Shown: positions 1 through 8,609 of the stretch, piece after piece
How the letters are laid out: each line of letters starts with the position of its first letter
Position numbering within the stretch: the first letter of the stretch is position 1
Origin: GWE2-42-39 sp034003625
Lineage (GTDB): Bacteria; Bacteroidota; Bacteroidia; Bacteroidales; Prolixibacteraceae
DNA: 64,000 nt
Direction: 5' to 3'
NCBI GenBank assembly: GCA_034003625.1
Contig: JAVEYG010000025.1
Location: 1-64,000 of the forward strand
Notes under the pieces: model-generated
Databases searched by the model: none
Seen by the model: the letters and a program-made list of their open reading frames with translations, nothing else
Told to the model about the DNA's origin: nothing
Translations under genes and position numbers: made by a program

Positions 1-8
1 CATATGCT

Positions 9-24
9 ATCAGATTAATCTGAT
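9..24. repeat. Perfect 16-bp palindrome downstream of the truncated gene
   Basis: ATCAGATTAATCTGAT is its own reverse complement, and the flanking TGC and GCA extend the pairing around one unpaired T. It lies about 80 bases past the stop of the minus-strand gene at 102-1778. It could be a weak terminator hairpin or a protein-binding palindrome. There is no long T-run, so a terminator role is uncertain. Confidence 0.4.
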
Positions 25-101
25 GCAAAGCTAAAATTCAAGTCCGTTCGCTCTGATAATCGCTATAATTAGCTAAATTTCAAATATTTCAAAGAACATA
101 T

Positions 102-1778
102 TTAAATTTTAATGGGACAGCAATGATTTGAATTATCAAGACAGATTGTGCCGTCTAAATTATAAGCGCGGCAAAAAGATCCATCTGTATTTTGGTGGGC
201 TACTAAAAAATCTGCAGTTTTTAAGAGTGCTTGCTTCCATTGTTTTTTGTCTTCGCCGTGTCTCGCTGAAACAACATAAGCATCTAGTAGTGACTCCATT
301 CCGTCTACAAAGCAGCGAAGAAAAGAAGGGTACGGTTTTTCGTTGCTATTTGTATCCAATATTAATGGTGCTGAACCTAAATGAATTTTCCCATCATTTT
401 GTGAATCTGTAGGAGGATCCCACCAAATAACAGGTACTGTTGTACCTGTTATTTGGTGACTTGACCAAAAATTAAGGATTGTTTCCCCTTTTCGTTTTAA
501 ATCGAAATCCCCTTTTTCAATTCCGGCCCTTAGTAAATGGTATCCCACTGCAGCCTGTGCACCACTAAAACCAATGTAAAAAGAAATAGGAGAAAAAGGC
601 TTTCCTGTCATAACACTAACATCAAACGGTAGACCAGCCACTGTCACTGTCGGAGATTTGTATTCGCAATATAATTTAGAAAATAACTCAATATTAAGAT
701 CATAAAAAACATCATTGTCAATGTTCTTGGATACATCAAATGACTCCACCTTATAAGCTGAATGAAAAGCGTGAACCATTGCTTCTTGGTAATTGATATC
801 CCGGGTGGGAATTAACAATAGTTTATATGAATGGAAGAACCCCTCATTTACAGGATGGTAATATTTCACCCATCTATTACCCATATTATATGTGGTAGGT
901 CCTTCTGCACAAGGATAGGTATATCCAATCGCCAAATTTCGCCTAAAGTCATATCCTAAGGAACCGAAATGCAGATCCTCACTTATTTTATTTGGAACTT
1001 TGAAAATATTTTCTTTCCCCACGGAGATTTGAGGATGCAAGTGTAACATTGACAAAGCACTTCCCGTATTCTTGTTTCTCATCATAATCAAAGGAGTCCC
1101 TGTTCGAGTTTCTTTTACAAATACAAGACCCTCGCCTAGTTCTCCTCCAATGGGAGCACTAACACTGGTATTGTGAGTCCGCATGTTGGAAACATCTCGG
1201 TATAAAATAGAAGGTATAAAATATTCATATCCATCACAACTGCTTACTTGATTCGCATCTGAAAAAAACAACTGACTCGAGAATCCATAATCTCCTCCAT
1301 GCTTTCTGACATTTACCGTACGATCTATTTCGAAAATTCCTTCTGAATTACAAGAATAAATATCAGTTATCACAAATACACTATTTTTACTAGATGTAAT
1401 TTCAGCTGTACATACATAATTATTATTATTTTGCTTTTCGATTGTATTATAAGTAGTTGTGTATCCTTCTTCTTCTTGCCCTCCTTGTCTCACAGTATTA
1501 ATTATTGCCGGCATATCAGATATATACAGTATTTTTTTACTATCTCGTTCCTTTAATTTAACTGAGTATCCTGCATTTCCCTTGACAAATTCTAGAACAT
1601 AATCTCCAGAAGACATTGCCATGTTATTGATTGTTTTTTCTTGATTTTCAATTTGATCACCAATTGATCTTTCGCAGGACAACATAATAAAACAATATAC
1701 AATTGTAGTCATGCAAAACTTTCTATTTCGAAAGATTCTTCCAATACTGAATACATGCGCCGATTGTTTTTTATTCAT
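102..1778 (-). CDS. Secreted carbohydrate-active-type protein, probably 3'-truncated
   Basis: The product has 558 residues with an export signal: a basic start, then a hydrophobic stretch at about 22-34 ending in MLSC, a loose lipobox. The middle looks like a beta-sandwich. From about residue 350 the sequence has the helical style of alpha/alpha-barrel glycan-active enzymes (for example KTADFLVAHQNTDGSF, where a residue pattern like this normally precedes further helices). The protein stops about 15 residues later in CCPIKI, and the next 100 bases carry stops in all minus frames, so the barrel seems cut short. I do not recognise the exact family. The gene shares its promoter/operator arrangement with the large gene at 2387-5329, so the two were probably co-regulated. 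Polysaccharide or glycoside processing outside the cytoplasm is an inference. Confidence 0.55.
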   Translation of the reverse strand: MNKKQSAHVFSIGRIFRNRKFCMTTIVYCFIMLSCERSIGDQIENQEKTINNMAMSSGDYVLEFVKGNAGYSVKLKERDSKKILYISDMPAIINTVRQGGQEEEGYTTTYNTIEKQNNNNYVCTAEITSSKNSVFVITDIYSCNSEGIFEIDRTVNVRKHGGDYGFSSQLFFSDANQVSSCDGYEYFIPSILYRDVSNMRTHNTSVSAPIGGELGEGLVFVKETRTGTPLIMMRNKNTGSALSMLHLHPQISVGKENIFKVPNKISEDLHFGSLGYDFRRNLAIGYTYPCAEGPTTYNMGNRWVKYYHPVNEGFFHSYKLLLIPTRDINYQEAMVHAFHSAYKVESFDVSKNIDNDVFYDLNIELFSKLYCEYKSPTVTVAGLPFDVSVMTGKPFSPISFYIGFSGAQAAVGYHLLRAGIEKGDFDLKRKGETILNFWSSHQITGTTVPVIWWDPPTDSQNDGKIHLGSAPLILDTNSNEKPYPSFLRCFVDGMESLLDAYVVSARHGEDKKQWKQALLKTADFLVAHQNTDGSFCRAYNLDGTICLDNSNHCCPIKI

Positions 1779-1887
1779 GATAGTCGTTATTTTTTTATTT
1801 TACATAAACAACACCAAAAGACATCTTATATAGCAAATAGAATAGCATATTTTGAATAATTCTATAGTCCAAGTAATAATGTAAATA

Positions 1888-1895
1888 CAAAAATA
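1888..1895 (-). promoter_or_regulatory. Predicted -7 element TATTTTTG
   Basis: On the minus strand TATTTTTG matches the Bacteroidota -7 consensus TAnnTTTG. It lies exactly 18 bases downstream of the 37-bp element at 1914-1950, which would cover the -33 region. Transcription would start near 1880, giving a leader of about 100 bases before the start codon at 1778. Confidence 0.6.
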
Positions 1896-1913
1896 AGATG
1901 GTCTTACTGTGGA

Positions 1914-1950
1914 ATCAATATATAAAATGATATATCAATAGCATAAAATG
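1914..1950 (-). promoter_or_regulatory. 37-bp operator, copy 1 (identical to 5510-5546)
   Basis: These 37 bases occur identically at 5510-5546. Inside the copy two half-sites repeat: ATCAATA at 1914 and 1934, and TAAAATG at 1923 and 1944, so the period is 20-21 bp, two helical turns. AraC-family dimers typically bind direct repeats with this spacing next to the -35 region. The nearest candidate binder is the AraC-type gene at 5711-6595. The binding assignment is inference; the repeat and its spacing are directly visible. Confidence 0.7.
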
Positions 1951-2169
1951 ACACAGAAAAAAATATGATTAAGCGTATAACATGATATGAAGAATGGCTT
2001 AAGAAATTACCCTTTGGAAAAAACAGAGAATATTAAACAGGCAACTTCAAAATGCGATTTGACATTTTACACATAATAGTAGATATACAGTGCCGCAAAG
2101 TTCCGCGATTTTAGTTGTTACAGGTCGGGGAGCATAAACAACCAAATTTTAGTGATTATTCTGTTTACT
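1951..2169. other. AT-rich gene-free stretch
   Basis: This region lies between the operator and the end of the large minus-strand gene. I see no open reading frame of interest, no RNA gene and no strong hairpin in it. Confidence 0.5.
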
Positions 2170-2409
2170 TTACTTTTTTATAATTTTACGGTTAATAACT
2201 GGTCCATTTTCAAACTGGACGTTCACAAAGTAAAGCCCGGCATTCAAGCCATTCATTTCAATATTCTCCTGAACGCTCATGCCATTCACCTGTAATTCTT
2301 TTTTGTAAATGAATTGTCCTGTACTGCTAAACAAGGTCACATTCACGTTACCCAAATACTCCTTAAATATTCCACAAAAAACGAGTTTATCGGTTGTTGG
2401 GTTTGGAAA
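2170..2409 (-). pseudogene. Type IX secretion C-terminal sorting domain, out of frame with its gene
   Basis: About 80 codons form a typical type IX secretion (Por-secretion-tail) sorting domain: it opens with FPNPTTDKLVF, has the middle NVTLFSSTGQ and the turn GLNAGLYFVNV, and ends with a basic tail RKIIKK. It lies in the minus frame shifted by one base from the 980-residue protein upstream. Removing the single G at about 2410 on the plus strand restores a continuous protein reading ELSVFPNPTTDKL, the usual join in such proteins. The open frame shown by the sequence starts a little upstream (ATG at 2448), but that is not likely to be a real start. Confidence 0.8.
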
Positions 2410-5329
2410 GAACAGATAGTTCACCAAAAGTAGATACCAATCTATCAATAGCAGTACCTGTATCTTGTTGATTGTAGATGGCTATATTGTAAGTATTATT
2501 TTGGGGAATCTCATAAACGATCTTTGCAGTTTTATCATCAAAAACAGTTACGGTCTCTGTCATGACTCCATTGATCTTTATAACATATTCTCCAGATTCA
2601 AAACCGGTAAGATTAATTATTGAAACTCTTGATGTACCTGTTGAATTCTCAACTTCAGCTTTCATATAATTCCTTCTTTTAGATATTTCAAAAGCTTTAA
2701 ATCTATCTTGCATCAATTCAACCGACACTGTCTTTTCAAGATTTAAAATATGAATTCTTTTCCTTACTCCGTCTTTTAATTCAACACTATATGCTCCTCC
2801 CTTTTCAGAAACCGTACCTCCATATGCATATAAACCGAAAACGGGATCATCCGAAACAACGACAGAAGCCATTTTCAGAGCAGCCCAAAATCCAAGAGCA
2901 CTTTCGCCGGAAACAGCAATACCTCCATTATAAATCGGTAGAATCTGTTCCCATGAATTTACACTGTGCATTTTCGTTCCCTTCCGTCCCTGATAATACC
3001 ACATGGAAGAATATAAATTTATCTCGTTTGTATCGTAATATCCCGAATTAATCAATGCCCATCCTGCAAGATACGAGCCATATGCCAATTTTATATCATA
3101 ACTCTTATTTTCAGAGTAATTGAGGGTATAGTCCAGAAGCGACCATCCACCGAGCTGCGTCATATATCTAAGCGCAACTCCGCCGTCCTGGCTTGGCAAA
3201 TCCGAGCCGTACAAATACCAAACAGGTGTCTGCCCCCTTGTTGCTATATTTGTAGCAGTAACCTCTTTGACAAGCTTTTCAGTTCCCGCCATTTTTGCAT
3301 AAGAATAAACCGCTTCATATGGGGCAGTATCAAAATAGGATTCGCTGGTATATGGATATGAGACCGTTCTGAAATATTCCGCTTTTTCATTTAGTTGAAC
3401 CTGCAGCCAATTTGCTTTATCAGGATACCCTTCCTCATTCAATGCTGCAACAAGATATGGAAACATCGTTTCTCCCATATTTCCGTAATTGATGCCGCCC
3501 TTTCCGCGTTTGTCAGCCCCTCTGGGGTACATCCATGAAGTAAAAAAAGTATACGCAAGTTGATATGCTCTTTGAAGGTATTCATTTGCTGTCAGGATCC
3601 CTTCAATATCGAAGTTATAATATTTCTGAATCCTATACATGTTATAATATGTATTAATAACATGTAGATAATTATATGAACGCCAGCAGTCTTCATTACT
3701 TTCCCTTCCTATTTTATCCATCCGCGGATCTGTCTCCCATTTACCCATAACATACCAAGGGCTCCCTCGATGGAGTCTATATGTGTTGTCAGGAAACTTT
3801 TCAGTCATTTTACCGTAGATAAACACATTGACATAGTCGACTAATTGCTTAATCTGCTCGTGATCAGGCCAATAAACATTTTTTTCAGATAGGTAGAGTC
3901 CGGGAGAAAATCCCATCTCGTCTCCACCGTAATGCCACCAGCCAGTAGGATAGTATTGGGGGATAAAATTGTTCTTTTCATCCAATAATCCGTCGCCATT
4001 AAGATTTTCCATGACCATATCCCAAGGAAGAAAACCCATATAGCAAGGATCCGATTTATCTCTCTGCTGCTGTTTTTTACATATAAATTCACAATTCTTA
4101 AGGATCAGATCTTCAAGAGGTTCAGTAATAAAGAAAATAAGAGTCATATAAAAACCTTTGCCGTAATTTACCGTGATCTTGTTTTCTCCGAGTTTGCTAA
4201 ATCTTAATCGATACACATGATGGTCATCTTTTACCTTAACACGTTCTATCACTGTATTGTCCTCATATTCAGAACTTACAGTGTTTATTTCTTGTTTGGT
4301 AAATAAATCTAATGATATTGGAAGGTTTGTTGGAGATACCATTCCCGGTACTGATGTTACCGCAATCTTATTCTCCTCATACAGTATTTTACTTATTTCG
4401 TCAAAGTTGTCTGCCCATCTAAAACCGAAAGTATATGTAATTTCACTACCTGCTTCCAGCTTCACAGAACTTGTGGTCAGATATTCAGTTTTAGGATTGT
4501 CTTTTGCTTCTTTATCAGCACATATATATATTGTCTGACATTCAAAATTGATCGGCCAATTCGGCCAATTCTGATATTCAATTTTTGTATCATACTTCGG
4601 ATACATCAGCAAAATAGGTCCCTTTCCATTATTTTTATTAACATAAAAATAGCTTCCATTATAAGCGATACATGAATGGCAATAAGTTGTTCGCTCGTAA
4701 AAGTCCGCCTCTGTACCATTGAGGGGAGAATTAAACATAAGCGGAAGGCCAATGCTGCCAAATTCTATGGTTTCGTCACTTGTGTTTTTTATCCTTAATT
4801 CCCATACAAGCTCATTGCCGGAAAGCTTATATGACTCAAATAGATTAAAATCCCTAATGCCAAGATTATTTAGAGAAGTTTCCGTATAATTGACATTTAT
4901 CACAGTATCACCCTGTTGGGTAATTCTCCTTGAGTCAGAAGAATAAGCAGTGGCGGCATTTTTCCATTTATTGTCGCTCAACCGGTATTCAAAATTAACA
5001 TCACCTAACCATTCCGCTCCCTCTTTGCGATTTGCAAATTCTTCTTCGCCAACAACATAATTTACGTAGCGATTGTCTTCTGAGTTTTGTATTTTATTTA
5101 TACCACCATTTTTTAAAGATATATTCATATAGAATTCATTGTTTCTTATTTCACCCCACACCTCCTCCTGTGCAACTATATTTTTTTTTGAACCTAAAAA
5201 ACCTTTATGATTAAGATGTTGTTGAACAGTCTTCTCTGCCCCGGAGATGACCATGGTATCGAATCCCATATGAAGGCCTCCTAATAAAGCAGTACAAACA
5301 GAAAAATATACGAGTCGACTGTTTCTCAT
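2387..5329 (-). CDS. Large secreted glycan-active-type protein, lost its sorting tail by a frameshift
   Basis: The product has 980 residues with an N-terminal hydrophobic export segment (about 5-25). The order is a beta-rich N-terminal region with motifs such as NGGINKIQNSEDNRYVNYV and DFNLFESYKL, then an alpha-helical region from about 430 to 800, then a beta-rich end. I think it resembles the DUF5695 group of putative polysaccharide-acting proteins, but this is from memory and needs a profile search. The reading frame ends at KPNNR just where a type IX sorting domain should begin; that domain follows in another frame (2170-2409). Unless the shift is a sequencing error or is bypassed, the protein would reach the periplasm but not the cell surface. 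It sits in the same AT-rich island as the gene at 102-1778 and shares its operator. Confidence 0.7.
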   Translation of the reverse strand: MRNSRLVYFSVCTALLGGLHMGFDTMVISGAEKTVQQHLNHKGFLGSKKNIVAQEEVWGEIRNNEFYMNISLKNGGINKIQNSEDNRYVNYVVGEEEFANRKEGAEWLGDVNFEYRLSDNKWKNAATAYSSDSRRITQQGDTVINVNYTETSLNNLGIRDFNLFESYKLSGNELVWELRIKNTSDETIEFGSIGLPLMFNSPLNGTEADFYERTTYCHSCIAYNGSYFYVNKNNGKGPILLMYPKYDTKIEYQNWPNWPINFECQTIYICADKEAKDNPKTEYLTTSSVKLEAGSEITYTFGFRWADNFDEISKILYEENKIAVTSVPGMVSPTNLPISLDLFTKQEINTVSSEYEDNTVIERVKVKDDHHVYRLRFSKLGENKITVNYGKGFYMTLIFFITEPLEDLILKNCEFICKKQQQRDKSDPCYMGFLPWDMVMENLNGDGLLDEKNNFIPQYYPTGWWHYGGDEMGFSPGLYLSEKNVYWPDHEQIKQLVDYVNVFIYGKMTEKFPDNTYRLHRGSPWYVMGKWETDPRMDKIGRESNEDCWRSYNYLHVINTYYNMYRIQKYYNFDIEGILTANEYLQRAYQLAYTFFTSWMYPRGADKRGKGGINYGNMGETMFPYLVAALNEEGYPDKANWLQVQLNEKAEYFRTVSYPYTSESYFDTAPYEAVYSYAKMAGTEKLVKEVTATNIATRGQTPVWYLYGSDLPSQDGGVALRYMTQLGGWSLLDYTLNYSENKSYDIKLAYGSYLAGWALINSGYYDTNEINLYSSMWYYQGRKGTKMHSVNSWEQILPIYNGGIAVSGESALGFWAALKMASVVVSDDPVFGLYAYGGTVSEKGGAYSVELKDGVRKRIHILNLEKTVSVELMQDRFKAFEISKRRNYMKAEVENSTGTSRVSIINLTGFESGEYVIKINGVMTETVTVFDDKTAKIVYEIPQNNTYNIAIYNQQDTGTAIDRLVSTFGELSVLSKPNNR

Positions 5330-5483
5330 CCTTTATAGTTTTTATTAGTTAGTTTATTGTGATTCTTGTAATTTTATTACGCTAGTTTATATATAAATAA
5401 TAAAAACTAGATATTTCCTATGCATTGCACAAAAGAGTAACACATTTTGATTAATATGAATTAATTCTCAAATATCACGAGTA

Positions 5484-5491
5484 TAAAATTA
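5484..5491 (-). promoter_or_regulatory. Predicted -7 element TAATTTTA
   Basis: TAATTTTA on the minus strand differs from TAnnTTTG only in the last base. It is 18 bases downstream of the 37-bp element at 5510-5546, the same spacing as at the other copy. A start near 5476 would leave a leader of about 150 bases. Confidence 0.55.
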
Positions 5492-5509
5492 ATACTGGGT
5501 TATGATGTT

Positions 5510-5546
5510 ATCAATATATAAAATGATATATCAATAGCATAAAATG
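5510..5546 (-). promoter_or_regulatory. 37-bp operator, copy 2 (identical to 1914-1950)
   Basis: This is the second identical copy of the element, 180 bases upstream of the large secreted-protein gene and between it and the AraC-type regulator gene. Neutral AT-rich spacer around it has diverged completely from the first copy, so the identity over 37 bases points to selection or to recent duplication of the control site. The remainder of the 5330-5710 gap holds nothing else I can identify. Confidence 0.7.
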
Positions 5547-5710
5547 GCAGCTAATATATTCGATAGAATCTCTATCTTATTATAAAAAGTGAAATGAAAA
5601 AGGTAATCTATATAGAATGAACAGACACTTTAACAAAAGAAAATAAAAAGCAACGGCAATTAAAAAATTACGATTTTAAAGGGGAATTTTAAAAGACTAG
5701 ACTTAAAAAA

Positions 5711-6595
5711 CTACCTTCTATTACGTAGCTTATATTCAGCAGGTGTCATCCCAGTTTTCTGTTTAAAAAGCCGCGAGAAATAATTATTTGAATCAAATCC
5801 GAGTTGAAGAGCAATTTGCTTGATCATCAAATTTGTCGTAGATAATAAATTTTTCGCTTTGTTTATTCTTAATTGTAATTGATATTGCACAGGAGAAAAC
5901 CCTGTCCTCTTCTTAAATTCCTTTCTAAACAAAGAATACCCAACTCCCAGCTCATCTGCAAGTTTTTCTGGAGAGATCGTAATATCCATTTTTTCATGGA
6001 TGATTAATTTTGCCATACGGATTTGATTGTCCAAATTATTTTTTTCAATCGAATTAAATTTTTTCAAAGCAAAAATTTGCCCAAGAATCTGAAAAATCAA
6101 GCCTGATGCATGATATTGCAAATCCAATTTTTCTTCTTTCACCAAATTAAACATTTGAATGAAATTATCGATTAATTCACCATCTAATCCAATGGTTAAA
6201 ACAGGATTTTGAGGATCAAGAAATCTTTCTTCAATAAAATGATTAATCAACTTGCCATTAAATTCAATCCAATATTCATTCCAGCCCGTATTTCGATTCG
6301 GACAGAAACGATGCCAGACATCAGGAAACAAAACAAAAATATCTCCAGCTTTTACATTACATGAACCTGATGCTTCAGATTCAAAAATCCCCTCACCTTT
6401 CGTGATGTACATGATTTGATAATCAAACAAACGTCTACCAATGGACCAATGAAAATAATGATGAACAGGATGATCTGTTAAAGGATATTCTATTTGCTGA
6501 CTTACATCAGTATAACCCACACCAGTAACATAAATTCCCCATTTACGATCTGCCTCACTGACAGTAATATATTTATAGAAATGTTTCTTATCCAT
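5711..6595 (-). CDS. AraC-family transcriptional regulator
   Basis: This 294-residue protein has the usual two-part plan. An N-terminal cupin-like sensor (about 40-150, with FHWSIGRRLFDYQIMYITKG and a DIFVLFPDVWHRF strand) precedes an AraC-type double helix-turn-helix from about 195 to 290 (SPEKLADELGVGYSLFRKEFK, then IKQIALQLGFDSNNYFSRLF). Such proteins bind a small sugar-type ligand and activate nearby promoters by contacting direct repeats beside the -35 region. Two such repeats with the right spacing lie upstream of the two secreted-protein genes in the same island, so it is the likely regulator of both. The gene has its own AT-rich upstream region at 6596-6838, without an exact copy of the repeat. 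Confidence 0.9.
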   Translation of the reverse strand: MDKKHFYKYITVSEADRKWGIYVTGVGYTDVSQQIEYPLTDHPVHHYFHWSIGRRLFDYQIMYITKGEGIFESEASGSCNVKAGDIFVLFPDVWHRFCPNRNTGWNEYWIEFNGKLINHFIEERFLDPQNPVLTIGLDGELIDNFIQMFNLVKEEKLDLQYHASGLIFQILGQIFALKKFNSIEKNNLDNQIRMAKLIIHEKMDITISPEKLADELGVGYSLFRKEFKKRTGFSPVQYQLQLRINKAKNLLSTTNLMIKQIALQLGFDSNNYFSRLFKQKTGMTPAEYKLRNRR

Positions 6596-6838
6596 AAATT
6601 GACATATCTAATGATTAAAAATCAAAAAATATCATAAAAATCAGCTACAAGAATCTCTTACACATCGACAACCTTCATTTGTACATCAAGAACAAAATTA
6701 CGCCAAACATTATTCTAATAATTCATTTCAAGTAACAAAGATTGCAAAAATGAAATCTACCAAAATTACCAGTTTAATAATTCTTTTTAAGATTTCAATA
6801 GTATATAAAAATGAATTTTGAAGTCTGAAAGAAAAATA

Positions 6839-8041
6839 TCATCTAAGTTTAAATTTTAGTTGATTCATATCCTCCGAGATTTTACTATCCACGATCCTCG
6901 CATAAATCTGAGTGGTCTTCAGCGAAGTGTGCCCTAGCATTTTCGATACTGTTTCAATTGGAACACCATTCGAAAGCGTCACTGAAGTGGCAAATGTATG
7001 CCTCGCAACATGCATTGAAAGGTTTTTACTTATCTCGCAGAGATCAGCCAGTTCCTTTAAATAACTGTTCATTTTCTGATTGGAAAGAACCGGAAGTATT
7101 TTATTGGAAGAGCATACAACAGGATGGTCTTTATAATTCATCATTATTTGTTGTGCAACCGGAAGAACTGGTATTCGGCATCTTGATTCAGTTTTTGTTC
7201 GGTCAAGAATAATCCAATCATTCCCGTCATTTCCTTTCTGAATATTTCTTGAATTCAATTTCGAAATGTCTACATAAGATAATCCCGTATAACAAGCAAA
7301 AACAAAAATGTCACGGACCAACTGCATCCTGGGAATTGCCAATTCTTTTGTATGAATTTTCTTTACTTCCTGAAGGGTCAGGAAGTCTCGATGACCGTCA
7401 CTTCTTGAAAGCTTGAAGGAACTGTAAGGGTTCCGAAGTAAATAATTCATGGCAACCGCCTGATTCAATACCTTCTTAATGATCTTATGGTAGCAAAAAG
7501 CAGTGTTTGAAGCCACATGATAAGTACTTTTCAGATAAACATCAAAAGATTTGATCAATTTAAAGTCGAAGCCTGCAACTGGAATATCCTTTCGCTTTTC
7601 CTTTTTTTGCAAGAATTCTTCAAATCGCCTACGGACAGTCTTGTACTGTTTTAGGGTTAACGGAGAATAATCGTTCCCTAACGTCGCTTCTATATCCTGA
7701 ATTATAGAATCAAAAATTTCTAAAAATCCCTGACCATTGCTTATTCCCAGAAATTTATCCCTGATTGAAAGAATATCGAATGGTTCCCCAATCGAATCCA
7801 ATTGGTTGTAAATGTCCAGAATCTTACTTCGGATTTTGGTTAGCCGATTGTTGATGACTTTTATCTCTTCCGATTTGCCGTCAGCAAGCTGAGCTGACTC
7901 AATCCAGGAAGATTTTTCCAGAAAAAAACCGGTGGAAACTTCAAAGCGCTGGCCACCCATTGTACACCTTAAATACAAAGGAGATTTGCCGTCAGGTCTT
8001 GATTTTGACTTTCTTAACTGAAATAAAACTGAAACTCTCAT
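6839..8041 (-). CDS. IntDOT-like tyrosine integrase
   Basis: The 400-residue protein has an arm-binding domain (1-95), a SAM-like core-binding domain (about 105-200) and a catalytic domain (about 215-395). Catalytic residues visible are K283, H344 and R347 (HVAR), H371 (LGHTS) and the nucleophile Y380 (TQIYARI). The first catalytic arginine is replaced by Ser255 in YTGLSYVDIS, as is known for the CTnDOT integrase IntDOT. The 5' end faces the 3' end of tRNA-Arg 290 bases away, the usual position of the integrase gene of an element inserted in a tRNA gene. It likely integrates or excises the AT-rich island to its left. Confidence 0.92.
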   Translation of the reverse strand: MRVSVLFQLRKSKSRPDGKSPLYLRCTMGGQRFEVSTGFFLEKSSWIESAQLADGKSEEIKVINNRLTKIRSKILDIYNQLDSIGEPFDILSIRDKFLGISNGQGFLEIFDSIIQDIEATLGNDYSPLTLKQYKTVRRRFEEFLQKKEKRKDIPVAGFDFKLIKSFDVYLKSTYHVASNTAFCYHKIIKKVLNQAVAMNYLLRNPYSSFKLSRSDGHRDFLTLQEVKKIHTKELAIPRMQLVRDIFVFACYTGLSYVDISKLNSRNIQKGNDGNDWIILDRTKTESRCRIPVLPVAQQIMMNYKDHPVVCSSNKILPVLSNQKMNSYLKELADLCEISKNLSMHVARHTFATSVTLSNGVPIETVSKMLGHTSLKTTQIYARIVDSKISEDMNQLKFKLR

Positions 8042-8272
8042 AATTCCTATTTTACAATATTACTAAAATAGGTCCCGTTTTCACCGCTAAACATACCCAG
8101 AATGTTTGGATTTTCAGCGTATTAAAACGAACCAATTGAAACTAATTTGTATTGAATTACAGTGAGTTATAGCATAAATCGGGACCTTTCTGTAGTGTGT
8201 ATTGCATAGGTCCCGTTTTAGTCCCTTTTTTGTTGAGTTTTAGTGCATTTTTTGACTACTTTATAAAAATAT
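8042..8272. repeat. Integrase upstream region with repeated GGTCCCG sites
   Basis: ATAGGTCCCGTTTT occurs at 8068-8081 and again at 8206-8219. An inverted form, AAATCGGGACCT, lies at 8176-8187 and can pair with the second copy. Short direct and inverted repeats between an integrase gene and its tRNA target are typical of arm-type integrase or excisionase binding sites. A control role on int expression is equally possible. The assignment is inference; the repeats are seen. Confidence 0.55.
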
Positions 8273-8306
8273 AAAAGCACTTAAATCATTGAATTTAAGT
8301 GCTTTT
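8273..8306. terminator. Hairpin terminator after tRNA-Arg
   Basis: AAAAGCACTTAAAT and its reverse complement ATTTAAGTGCTTTT form a near-perfect stem around a short loop, with A- and T-runs on the outer sides. It lies just past the 3' end of the minus-strand tRNA gene, so it probably terminates that transcript. It can work in both directions. Confidence 0.65.
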
Positions 8307-8330
8307 AGTTCAATTTAACTTCTTTTTCAG

Positions 8331-8402
8331 TAGTCCCACCGGGAATCGAACCCGGATTTACAGTTTAGGAAACTGTCGTTCTATCCGTTGAACTATGGAA
8401 CC
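8331..8402 (-). tRNA. tRNA-Arg (anticodon CCT)
   Basis: The minus strand folds as a cloverleaf. The acceptor stem GGTTCCA pairs with TGGGACT (two G-T wobbles), the D stem is GTTC/GAAC, the anticodon loop is TTCCTAA giving anticodon CCT, and the T arm is CCGGG TTCGATT CCCGG. The discriminator is A and CCA is not encoded. It reads AGG arginine codons. Its 3' end points to the integrase gene, so it is the likely attachment target of the island. Confidence 0.95.
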
Positions 8403-8609
8403 ATTTTATTTTTGAAACCGGATTTTGTATAGAAGGTAAATATTCATCAACTACCTTGACTTAAGATGTCTTTTGTCTTTAATCTATAATCTAATATCTG
8501 TTTTCAAAAAAGCCCTGCAAAAATATCGAAATTGAGCATTCAAACAAAATGCGGCCTGTCTTTTTCTTAAATATGTACTAACTTCGTAAAGACACAATAT
8601 TTTACAATT

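Noticed and set aside
8190..8230. CGGGACCT/AGGTCCCG pair as a terminator of the integrase
   Set aside because: It lies upstream of the integrase start, not downstream, and no T-run follows on the minus strand, so integrase-site binding fits better.
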